A DNA stretch of 64,000 nucleotides, from assembly GCA_964023275.1 (NCBI GenBank), contig OZ029919.1, forward strand, positions 33,135,561 through 33,199,560. The letters are read 5' to 3'. Every line of letters begins with the position of its first letter. The stretch's first letter is position 1. The position numbers were made by a program, and so were the translations under genes. The notes below the pieces were generated by a model. The model was given only the letters and a program-made list of their open reading frames with translations. It searched no databases and was not told the DNA's origin. This DNA comes from Norana najaformis. Taxonomy: Eukaryota > Annelida > Clitellata > Crassiclitellata > Hormogastridae. Positions 55,697-64,000 of this stretch are shown piece after piece.

Positions 55697-55749
55697 AAAG
55701 GAATGTTGATGCTGATCTGCTGAATCCGATGATGACGCTCGCATCCCAT
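55697..55749 (-). CDS. Possible first coding exon, function unknown
   Basis: On the - strand GGGGCATGG (favourable start context) begins MGCERHHRIQQISINIP, then TT|GTAAGT, a strong donor at 55696. It lies at the edge of the GC-rich block 55750-56860. It could be a first exon of any - strand gene, including the missing start of the FGF gene 35 kb away, but it is not signal-peptide-like and no linking exon was found. Confidence 0.22.
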
Positions 55750-56865
55750 GCCCCTCCGCGGCGGAAGCGTCGAATGACGGTGGCGCCAGCTATCCGTTGC
55801 GCCGCAAACTATCCGGATTCGTCCTAAGCGGATCGAGTGGAGGCGAACGAAGAACGAACGCCGGATACATCCTAACACCACTTCCGGTGGCCCTCTCTCT
55901 CCTGCTGCCACTCCCTCGATGTGGGGATCAGTCCCTCGATGACATTCCCGTGCCTGGCCGAGACGCAACCACGCTACGGTTCGATTCCTCTCTCTATTCC
56001 TCAGCTGATGATTCCTCTGTATCCCTCAACCTCTGCTGCCTCAGATTCCTCCCTTTTTATCGCTTCCTAAACAGCTGTGGAAGAAAAAAACAAGTTGCTG
56101 ATCAAACTCTGGCCCCTATTAATCCACGATCGCTTCCAATAAAAAAGGTGTTATCCACAATCGCGCGCGATTCTAACTCTTGCTTCTCCTCTGTTTCCGA
56201 ACCGTTAACTCTCCTACGAAAATGCTACGTCACACGAGTACGGAACAAGGTATGTTCCACTTCGTACGATACGTTCCACGCGCGCCTGAGGTATGTTCCA
56301 CTGCGGAGGTATGCAAATGTCCCAGCGTCGAGCATAAATGTTCCGCTCCGAAGGTGTTTTCAGTAGCAGGCGATTCGTTTTGCTCCTAACAAGAGGACGC
56401 AGCTCAGGGTCGCAGCCGCTGTCAACAGATCCAAAGAAGACGTACCCTAAATACGTTTGTTGACGGTGACACGGGGCTGTCGCTGCTAAAGAAGAGGCAT
56501 AGCGAACTGAGAACCTACAGTCTTGAACCACGTGGGCGCGTCGCTGTCTTCAACAACCGCCAGGCGTCGCTTTCTGCCGCTTTCACGCACCGTAAGCGCG
56601 GTCTTTATATAGTAGGCTCAGCGCCGATGGGGACTCGTCTCTGGCTGGCCGGCTGCCGGGCGGGCCGGCGGGCGGGCCCTGCGAGCCGCGGCAGACAATC
56701 GAGAGAGCGGCCCGGTTGAGGCGGCCGTCAAGGCGGAGAGGGGAAGGCTGGCGGTGTGCAGGAGGGGCGGCGATGGCGGTGATGGGGATTGAGGGTGGCG
56801 AATGCGTCGTCATTTCCGCGGTTTGGGCGATTTGGAATTGGTGGCTGTCATCCGCATCATTCATC
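55750..56865. other. GC-rich, largely repeat-free block
   Basis: 1.1 kb with high CpG at 55750-55870 and 56580-56860 (GGCCGGCTGCCGGGCGGGCC). A TATA-like TCTTTATATAG lies at 56600, 30 bp before GATGGGG on the + strand. GGTATGTTCCAC(T/C)(T/G)CG recurs at 56249 and 56290. Frames of up to 189 codons show no domain. Best read as a candidate promoter or CpG island. Confidence 0.4.
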
Positions 56866-56867
56866 GG

Positions 56868-57020
56868 AGTCGTTGTCGTCGTCGTCGTCATCATCATCAT
56901 CATTATCATCATCGTCATCATCATAGTCATCATCATCATCATCACCACCATCATCATCATCATCATTGTCGTCGTGGTCATCATCATCATTGTAGTCGTC
57001 GTGGTCATCATCATCATCAT

Positions 57021-57104
<84 letters not shown>

Positions 57105-57105
57105 G
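56868..57105. repeat. (CAT)n trinucleotide array
   Basis: CATCATCATC with CGT and CAC variants, the last 80 bp nearly pure. Poly-D, poly-H, poly-I and poly-M frames are artefacts. Confidence 0.95.
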
Positions 57106-57204
57106 AGCAGAACCAAGCAATGCATGCCGTACCTCTCTGTGTGGTCACTAAATGTCGCATCACTCTGAGCCTCCTCTTCTTATTCAATGCATACTGTTCC
57201 AACT

Positions 57205-57305
57205 GAGACAGCTTACGACCTTAACTTTACCTTACCTACCTTAACTTTACCTTATCTATCTTACCTTACCTTATCTTACCTTGATTACCTTACCTCATCT
57301 GACCC
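57205..57305. repeat. TTACC/TTAACTT tract
   Basis: CTTAACTTTACCTTACCTAC units. Confidence 0.8.
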
Positions 57306-57439
57306 ACTGCCGAATCCGGAGCAGAGAAAGAGGCAGCAAACGTAACGGTGACCGTGTATAATTGACAACAATTTTGAGTCACCACGACCTTTAGAGACGA
57401 AAGGTCAGTTCATGCCCAGAGAAATTCTGTTAACCTTCT

Positions 57440-57812
57440 AGTCTGTCGCCGTTTCAACCGGTCGCTTCTGTTCTGTCGTTTTACCAACTTTCCCACCCAT
57501 CGGAGAAACTCATCTATGCTCCACTGTTTGCAATTTCTTCATTGGCCTTTAACTCAAAACTGAGAACATTCCTCTTTCACAGATCCTATCCTGATTCCTC
57601 TTCTTCCTCTTATCCCTCTTTCCTCTCCAATCCCAAACACTACCCACCGTAGCTGCCTCGCTGTCTCTCTGCCTGACTGTTGGATCTTGACCTGGAACCG
57701 AACCCCTTTTGCCTATAGATTTTGTTTTGACTGAGCGCCTGTGAATAAGCTGGTCCCCGTGACGTGGCTTTCGTTGGGCGCTGTAGATTTCTCGAGATTA
57801 CGATTACGATTT
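57440..57812 (+). mobile_element. LINE-GATTAC 3' end with reverse transcriptase C-terminus
   Basis: + frame: FAISSLAFNSKLRTFLFHRS, YPDSSSSSYPSFLSNPKHYP, P and TAG at about 57650. A 3' UTR follows with TTTTGACTGAGCGCCTGTGA, ATAAGCTGGTCCCCGTGACG, TTGGGCGCTGTAGATTTCTC and tail GAGATTACGATTACGATT. It is the reference copy for the family. The SKLRTFLFHRSY end is typical of CR1/L2-type LINEs. Confidence 0.8.
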
Positions 57813-57874
57813 CTTTGCTCTAGATTTTCTTTCATTCTGCCTTTTTCCTTTAGCAGTATTGTCAAAATGACCTG

Positions 57875-58065
57875 ACGTGAACTGGCCTTATTTTCCCTGA
57901 CCTTGCCTGACCTTACCTAATCTTATTTTACTTTACTTTACCTTCCTTCGTCTTACCTAATCATACCAAGCGTGGTCTTACCTTACCCTATCCCACTTCA
58001 CCATACTTTACCGTGCTAGACCTGAACTGACCTTACCTAATGTCACGTGACCTGTCCTAACCTCG
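57875..58065. repeat. TTACC/TGACC tract
   Basis: CCTGACCTTGCCTGACCTTA and CTTTACTTTACC units. Confidence 0.75.
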
Positions 58066-58111
58066 CCTAGTCTATCTCCTTGCCTCCCTCTGTCCCTCCT
58101 TCATTCCTTTC

Positions 58112-58248
58112 TTTCTCATGATTATTTAGCGCCACTACATAATGGTAATCATCGGTTGATACGCAAATCAAAAAGCGAGCTTCGAACCCTCTTTACGAGG
58201 CGAGGGCTTTATCAATCGGCACCTGTGTTTTGCCCCTTTTGGCAGCCA
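58112..58248 (-). mobile_element. SINE-4, decayed
   Basis: GATTATTTAGCGCCACTACA, ATCATCGGTTGATACGC, GCTTCGAACCCTC (B-box complement) and CTTTATCAATCGGCACC. 58250-58455 is unclassified. Confidence 0.6.
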
Positions 58249-58457
58249 CCCACGACGCTTGGGTGAGGTGAAGAAAGAAGGAGAGAGAGGGGAGAGTGGT
58301 CTCGAGGGGTGAAATATGAGATTTCCGGCGATGAGAAACACAAAACTGTTCTCGAAATGAGTGCGAAGTCAACTAATGAAACACTTAGGAAGGGAATAAC
58401 AACAGGTTATTGGTAATATCGCAGAATTTAACGATTAAAAGAATCGAAGAGTCAGCC

Positions 58458-58800
58458 GTAGGTCCGTCCGTCTGTCTGTCTGTCTGTCTGGCTGTCTGTC
58501 TGTCTGTCTGTCTGTCTGATTACCACACGCAACCCACATAAGTTTGTCTGTCTGTCCGTCTGTCTATCTGTCTGTCTGCCTGTCTGTCTGTCTGTCTGAT
58601 TACCACACGCAACCCACATAAGGTTGTCTGTCTGTCCGTCTGTCTATCTGTCTGTTTGTCTGCCTGGCTGTCTCGTCTGTCTGTCTGTCTGCCTGTCTCT
58701 GCCTGGCTGTCTCGTCTGTCTGTCTGCCTGTCTCTGCCTGGCTGTCTCGTCTGTCTGTCTGTCTCTATCTGTCTGTCTGTCTGTCTGTCTTTTTCAATCT
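58458..58800. repeat. CTGT microsatellite with a ~100-bp duplication
   Basis: GATTACCACACGCAACCCAC plus ATAAG occurs at 58518 and 58598 between CTGT runs. GCCTGGCTGTCTCGTCTGTC repeats three times after 58662. Confidence 0.9.
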
Positions 58801-59232
58801 GGATGCCTGTTTTCATTAGTCCATCTGCTTGTCTTCTTTACTTCGTCTGCTTGTCTTCTTCACCCATCTGTTCGTATGACTCGACCGACTTCGTTAATGT
58901 AGATCCTCCTTTGTTTTCTACACTACTTCGGTTCGCGAAGAAAAAATACAAGCCATAAACACCAATATGTCTATATATACCCAAATATATATATATACAT
59001 TTGTGTAAGATTAAATGTACATGTATACACATTTACACGTGTATTTATATATACATAGAAGCGGACGTGAGTGAACTGCGTCAAAACTTTAGTGTTTTCG
59101 TCTGAAAAGATAGGGCAATATTAATGCATGTCTTGAAATATTCCAGCGTCTTCGCCTAATGGCGGTTGGGATGCGTTGTCCTTTGCGAAGCAGAGATACT
59201 TCGCAGTTTAAAACAACTGACTGTACAAGAGC
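58801..59232. other. Unclassified, partly TA-rich
   Basis: TATATATATA at 58971-58998. No repeat family or exon recognised otherwise. Confidence 0.4.
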
Positions 59233-59235
59233 AGA

Positions 59236-59314
59236 AGAATCTAATCTAATCTAATCTCTCGACTTCTGTAGCGCCGTTATCATAAACAATAAGGCATCGA
59301 TAGAAGGTTGCATC
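59236..59314 (-). mobile_element. Rep-TTAGA copy
   Basis: GAATCTAATCTAATCTAATC, CGACTTCTGTAGCGCCGTTA and ATAAGGCATCGATAGAAGG. Confidence 0.7.
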
Positions 59315-59347
59315 AAATGAAACTGTTTGAAAACCGCAGTCCGTTGG

Positions 59348-59814
59348 AGAAAGAGAGAGAGAGACACGCACAGAGACAGAGAGAAAGAGAGAGGGGGAGA
59401 GAGAGAGAAAGAGATAAAGGGAGAACGAGAGAGAGACACGCACAGAGACAGAGAGAGAGAGAGGAGAGAGAGAGAGAGAAAGAGATAAAGGGAGAAAGAG
59501 AGAGAGACACGCACAGAGACAGAGAGAAAGAGAGAGGAGAGAGAGAGAGAGAAAGAGATAAAGGGAGAAAGAGAGAGATAGAAAGAGAAATAGAGAGGAA
59601 GAGACAGAGAGAGGAGAGACAGAGAGACAGAGACACACAGAGAGAGAGACAGGAAAGAGAGAGAGACAGAAGGAGAGAAACAGACAGACAGAGAGACAGA
59701 AACAGAGAGAGAAAGGAGAAAGAGACAGACATACAGACACAGACAGGCGGAAAGAGAAAGCAGAGAGAGAGAAACAAAGAAAGAAAGAAAGAACGAGAAA
59801 GAGTAAGAGAGAGA

Positions 59815-59892
<78 letters not shown>

Positions 59893-59922
59893 AGAAAGAA
59901 AGAGAGAAAGAAAGAAAGAGAG
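59348..59922. repeat. (GA)n-rich tract with ~100-bp units
   Basis: Three units, each with AGAGAGAGACACGCACAGAG then AAAGAGATAAAGGGAGAA, and after them GAGAGAGA to 59885. Confidence 0.92.
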
Positions 59923-60355
59923 AATGGTCAGTGTATACTCATTTTAGCTGAGTTGGCTAGTGGTCGCAAGAAGCCAGGTTGAAATCCGAAAGGGTCAGAG
60001 AACCAGAAGTCAAGCTAGAGAGGATGAGCAATATGGAAAAGATTAGTTTTAAGTTTAGTTTTGACTAACATTAGGAAACTGACAGAACTTGGCAGTGAGG
60101 TAAACCAAAGACAGATGTTATAAACGGTAGGAACTAACACTCAACATCTTGTTAACAGCGGATTAGCGATGTTGCATAACCACGGCAATGCATGGCTGGA
60201 TGCTACAGTGAGAAATCTATTGTTCTATCGGTGACGGAACTCGACTGTTGAATGAGAACATCGGCTGTTCACTTTCGGTGGGGAGATAATTGATCGGGCG
60301 AAGGAGGGGACTCGTGTGCCTAGCAATCTCCGGCTTAGTTTGAGGACTCACCTTC
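59923..60355. other. SINE-3 fragment and unclassified repeat
   Basis: ATGGTCAGTGTATACTCATT and AGCTGAGTTGGCTAGTGGTC match SINE-3. 59970-60095 matches the repeat at 24580-24700. 60100-60355 holds nothing recognised. Confidence 0.5.
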
Positions 60356-60639
60356 AGCATCATCATCATCATCATCATCGTCGTCGTCGTCGTCATTGTC
60401 GTCGTCGTCATCATCATCTTCTTCTTCTTGCTCCTAATTCTCCTCATGACCACCACCACCACCAATAACACCACCAATAACACCACCAACACCAACACCA
60501 ATAACACCACCAATAACACCACCAATAACACCACCACCACCAACACCACCAACACCACCACCACCACCAACACCACCACCACTCTTCTTCTTCTTCTTTT
60601 TCTTCTTCTTTCTTCTTCTTCACCATCATCATCATCATC

Positions 60640-60670
<31 letters not shown>

Positions 60671-60798
60671 TCTTCTTCTTCATCATCATCTTCTTCTTCT
60701 TCTCCTCCTCCTCCTCCTTCTTCTTCTTTCTTTTTCTTCTTCTTATTCTTCTTCTTCTTCATCATCATCATCATCTTCTTCTTCTTCTTCTTTTTCTA
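60356..60798. repeat. ATC, GTC, ACC/AAT and TTC trinucleotide complex
   Basis: (CAT)n, (CGT)n, CACCACCAATAACACCACC, then TTCTTCTTC, (TTA)n and TCCTCC runs. No gene. Confidence 0.95.
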
Positions 60799-60829
60799 GT
60801 ACTTTAACTAAAACTACTACTTCTCGGCA

Positions 60830-61430
60830 TCGTATATCCCGCAGACTTGCAGAAGTCCTCTCGACGTTTTCTCCGAACTCGTGCATAGATCCCTCCGATC
60901 AAATATGTTAGACACGCGCTTCTCAGCTTCCCATAAATACTTCCGACCGGCAATCGAAACTACCCGACGAAAGCCTTATTCGCCCCGGTCCAACGTACGA
61001 CCCTCTCCCTCTGAGTGGCTGGCAGGGACGGAAGGAGGGCTCTGGGGGCCATCCGTTAGGCCCTTAAAACGGTCCTCCGTAAACTCAGACTCGAATTCGG
61101 TTTGGAACATCTCGTTTGCCAAACAAATTGCGCGTTCGGGCTGTTTATGGGATCAGCATATGTTTCGAATTGCGGCCTTCAAAGCACCGGCTCCCAGCGC
61201 CTCGTAAATTCCGTCAAACTCACCCCGCGGGGAAGGGCTCCCCGCTGAGCGGCAGCAAGCTGTCAATCAGACGAGGGTAGGAAGGTTAAACGGACACCCC
61301 GTTGTTGGCCATTTCGCTTAGACACCCTGCTGAAGGGACGGTCGAAAACCGAGGAGGGGCAAGGCGACCTCCCTGGTAGGAAGCTGGCAACGGAGACGAT
61401 GACAGAGCTTGTTAGCAAGGGATAAACGTT
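60830..61430. other. Repeat-free GC-moderate block
   Basis: A - strand frame of 58 codons (HKQPERAICLANEMFQTEFE, then SEFTEDRFKGLTDGP) and a + frame of 109 codons overlap; neither has splice support or a known motif. CCATAAACAGCCCG on the - strand is a caudal/forkhead-like word. Candidate conserved or exonic block, unproven. Confidence 0.3.
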
Positions 61431-61624
61431 AGCGACCGGTGGGAAAGAGAGGGAAGAGAGCTGGAAATGGGAGAGAGCGGTAGGGTAGGGAAGAGAGGAA
61501 TAACAAAGATAAGGGAAGAAAGAGACGGAATAGTAGGGGTTGACAGACCTTATTAGGTTCGGATAAACTGCAACTGTGGGTTGAAGAAAAGACGGGGAAC
61601 AGAACTAAAGAAGGCAATGCGATG

Positions 61625-61835
61625 AACAAGTAAGCAAGCAAAAAGGCAGGAAAGTAAGTAAATAAGTAAGTAAATAAGTAATTATGTATGTATGTATGTA
61701 TGCGTGTATGTGTGTATGTGTGTATGTTTGTGTGTATGTATGTATGTATGTATGTAAGTAAGTAGGTAGGTAGGTACTTTAAGTAAGCAAGTAAGCAATT
61801 AGGTAAGTAGGTAGGTAGGTAAGTAAGTAAGTAAT
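61625..61835. repeat. TAAG, TATG and TAGG tetranucleotides
   Basis: AAGTAAGTAAATAAGT, TATGTATGTATG and GTAGGTAGGTAG. 61430-61620 is purine-rich GGAAGAGAG DNA. Confidence 0.9.
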
Positions 61836-61959
61836 GCATTGTTAACACGCCATATGTCCATCGGCCGAGTGAGGAATCGTAGACAAACACAAACAGTTAA
61901 ATACATAACCAAACAAACAAACAAAGGAAGACGTACAAATACAAAGACAGACATACAAA

Positions 61960-62110
61960 ATGGAGGGCTATGGAATAGAATGGAATAATAGACGACGGAA
62001 TGAAAGGGAATGGAAGGGAAAGAATAGAATGGAAGGGAAGGGAATGGAATGAAAGGGAAAAGAATTACAACGGAATGGAAGTGAATACAATGGAAAAGTA
62101 AGGGAGGTAA
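61960..62110. repeat. GGAAT/GGAAG pentanucleotide-like tract
   Basis: AATGGAATGAAAGGGAATGG units over 150 bp. Confidence 0.85.
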
Positions 62111-62189
62111 GACAAGGGATAGCAGAGTTGACATACGTTGTTAGTAATGGAAAAACTACAAATGGTAGGTGCAGAAAGAGAGAGGGAAT

Positions 62190-62225
62190 ATAACGGCGCT
62201 ATAGAAGTCATTAGATTAGATTGGA
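62190..62225 (+). mobile_element. Rep-TTAGA 3' end
   Basis: TAACGGCGCTATAGAAGTCA then TTAGATTAGATTGGA, immediately followed by the LINE-GATTAC end, so the two elements are adjacent. Confidence 0.65.
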
Positions 62226-62405
62226 CCTCCTAGCCTCCTCTCACCTCCTCTCTCTGGTCTTCTGGCAACGGGACTTGGTTCTTGACATAGGTATCTTTGG
62301 ACAACCCCACGGACTTGACGCAGCGCTCGTGAATAAGCTGGTGCCTTGCGCTTAGCTTTTAAGTAGCGCCTTAGAAATTTCGAGTTTACGATTACGATTA
62401 CTTTC
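62222..62405 (+). mobile_element. LINE-GATTAC 3' end, subtype with GACGCAGCGCTCG
   Basis: GACTTGACGCAGCGCTCGTG, AATAAGCTGGTGCCTTGCGC, TTAGCTTTTAAGTAGCGCC and AAATTTCGAGTTTACGATTA. Confidence 0.7.
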
Positions 62406-62765
62406 CAGACTGGAAATCGAAACAGACTTACCAATCAGGCACTAGGTTCATCACCATAAATCTCTCTCACCCTGGAATGCGCCCCATGATGGGGCAGGCA
62501 ATATCTAATCGTTTACCCGTTCCTCCCCAACACGCCCAACACCCGCCAATCACCTCTGGTAGTCTGCAGAACCAGAGTCTCTCTTTCCCCTTGTCACACC
62601 CCGTTTCTGTTCAAAGGGGTGGATTTTGCCTCAAGGGTAAAATAGCGAAGCATCTTCGGCCGTCTGCGAAACGGCTACTCGAAATAGAGTTATGTATGGT
62701 ATGCATGTATCGATGTGTCTGTGTATTGTCGATTATATAGCGCCCTTATCTTCCCTCTGTTTTTC
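62405..62765. other. Unclassified; contains a TATATAGCGCCCTTAT motif
   Basis: The shared 3'-end motif lies at 62733-62748. No exon seen in the rest. Confidence 0.4.
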
Positions 62766-62794
62766 TACCTAAAATTTCCAGTTTTTCCATTCCT

Positions 62795-63108
62795 TCAGCG
62801 TGCATGTGTATATGTATCTTTCTATGTATGTGTGTATATGAATGTATGAACATATGTGTGACGGTATTATAGACGTATGTATGCACATGTATGAATTTCT
62901 GTATCTTATGTGTGTATATTATGTATGTATATGTGCATATATATGTATGTATATATGTACATACGTATGTGTGAATGTACGTAAATATGTATGTATGTAT
63001 CAAGAACATAAATATGTATGTAAGGTATGTATGTATGTATGTATGAATGTCTGTCTGTATGTATGAATGAATGTATGTATGTATGTATGCATGTTCGTAT
63101 GTATCTGA
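62795..63108. repeat. TATG array
   Basis: TATGTATG, TGTATATG and GTATGAATG units. Artefactual Y/M/C frames. Confidence 0.9.
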
Positions 63109-63114
63109 ATAGTT

Positions 63115-63300
63115 TATGTAGCGCCTTGCAGGAACTTCCCAAAGTTATGTAGCGCCTTGCAGGAACTTCCCAAAGTTATGTAGCGCCTTGCAGGAACTTC
63201 CCAAAGTTATGTAGCGCCTTGCAGGAACTTCCCAAAGTTATGTAGCGCCTTGCAGGAACTTCCCAAAGTTATGTAGCGCCTTGCAGGAACTTCCCAAAGT
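63115..63300. repeat. 31-bp satellite, six identical copies
   Basis: Unit TATGTAGCGCCTTGCAGGAA CTTCCCAAAGT repeated six times with no visible difference until the last T/C junction. It contains the TAGCGCC motif of LINE/SINE 3' ends, so it probably arose from such an end. Confidence 0.97.
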
Positions 63301-63712
63301 CGCCGCAGGCCAGGCGGAGGGTATAGGTTTACAGACGGTTGGAAAACTTAAACGTTTTCAGAATTTAGTTATTCTTAAACGCTTAATAATTGCTCAGTTC
63401 TTGGGCGACGACGGAAAACAAATCGATCAAAACTGTCATTCCAAGTCTTAGAATGGCATCCAGTGCCACTCAGAGATGGTGTGTGGGGGAGTACGGAGTG
63501 GGGAGAATGGGGTGGGGAGGACGGGGCGAGGGTTTGAAGGTGCACACCCAGCTGAGTGCGTTTGGGTGTACCGCTATCAACTGCTCTTCGGAAAAACTTG
63601 ACGATGGGCATTTTCGGATGGGTAACCTGTGCTGGATTTCATCAGTTCAGAGACCGATCCAGAAGTTTACAAGTTTACATGACAGGTAGGGTAGTAAACA
63701 AGACTCGCCGAT
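63301..63712. other. Unclassified sequence
   Basis: GGAGTACGGAGTGGGG and neighbours are G-rich. Open frames of ~60-99 codons lack motifs. Confidence 0.35.
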
Positions 63713-64000
63713 TTTACCTTACTGGTAGCGTGCTTGGTGTGTGAGCTTACGATTGCGGGTTCGAGCCTGTTGAGCGGACTACATGCTATGTAACCCTAGA
63801 CGAGTTGCACAATTATCTCTGTCACAGTAAATTTGGCCCCATAAAGGATTGAGGGCTAAGTGAGCGCAAGGCTATCAGTAGGCTAGACAGTGACCCATCC
63901 AAGTGCTAACCTGGCTCGATGTTGCTTAAGATAATAGCTGGGAAGTAAACACCAAGTCCTACGATGCATTGGCCCTCTGTCCAGGACCTTGAGATTCGTC
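63713..64000 (+). mobile_element. SINE-2, cut by the window end
   Basis: TTACTGGTAGCGTGCTTGGT (A-box-like), GATTGCGGGTTCGAGCCTG (B box), AGCTGGGAAGTAAACACCAA, GTCCTACGATGCATTGGCCC. Confidence 0.75.

Noticed and set aside
55797..56366. 189-codon + strand frame in the GC-rich block
   Set aside because: Low A+T makes long frames likely; no domain, no signal sequence and no splice support.

Overview
The window is nuclear DNA of an invertebrate animal. Two things show this. Spliced exons with GT/AG boundaries encode recognisable metazoan protein parts, and almost all the rest is microsatellite, minisatellite, tRNA-derived SINE and 3'-truncated LINE sequence. Nothing looks bacterial, archaeal, organellar or viral: there are no operons, no long non-repetitive ORFs and no rRNA. 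The species cannot be named from sequence alone. A marine lophotrochozoan or an invertebrate deuterostome would fit the FGF8/17/18-type gene and the L2/CR1-like repeat tails, but that is inference.

Two genes can be supported. (1) At the left edge, on the + strand, are the last two coding exons (about 325-461 and 2343-2466) of a coiled-coil protein I do not recognise; its beginning lies outside the window. (2) On the - strand is the 3' half of a fibroblast growth factor gene of the FGF8/17/18 type. A 107-nt internal exon (20127-20233) joins in phase to the terminal exon (8372-8788) across an 11.3-kb intron. The exon or exons for the signal peptide and first beta strands should lie above 20233, but I could not find them. 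The two genes are convergent, with about 5.9 kb of repeats between their stop codons. A few short stretches could be further exons (23785-23877, 30322-30438, 40014-40085, 47551-47628, 55697-55749) and are listed with low confidence.

Repeat families, named here for convenience. SINE-1: tRNA-like head, TCA tail (5.5, 24.2 and 49.8 kb). SINE-2: tRNA-like head, long body (5.1, 26.4, 33.3 and 63.7 kb). SINE-3: tRNA-like head (28.8, 45.2, 50.1 and 51.8 kb, plus fragments). SINE-4: threonine-tRNA-like head (4.7, 40.6 and 58.1 kb). LINE-GATTAC: 3' ends with a GATTAC tail (0.9, 3.6, 22.7, 33.1, 36.8, 45.7, 52.2, 57.5 and 62.2 kb). LINE-AATTAC: reverse-transcriptase C-terminus and 3' UTR at 35.8-36.5 kb, with tail fragments elsewhere. 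LINE-EN/RT: endonuclease/reverse-transcriptase C-termini at 29.7, 31.2, 39.3 and 50.6 kb. Rep-TTAGA: short element with a TTAGA tail. Several otherwise unrelated families share a TATAGCGC-type motif at the 3' end, as if one retrotransposon machinery copied them all.

Tandem repeats dominate the rest: CTGT/CAGA, GA/CT, ATAC/TATG, ATC, TTA and GGCA microsatellites, and minisatellites with units of 22, 25, 31, 32, 56-58 and about 75 bp. A handful of GC-richer single-copy-looking blocks (18.1-19.0, 21.5-21.8, 27.9-28.7, 37.0-37.4, 55.7-56.9 and 60.8-61.4 kb) stand out and are the likeliest places for missed first exons, promoters or conserved regulatory DNA. No convincingly new biological system was found. 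The most informative features are the FGF gene architecture and the way microsatellites grow out of, and interact with, mobile elements and splice sites.
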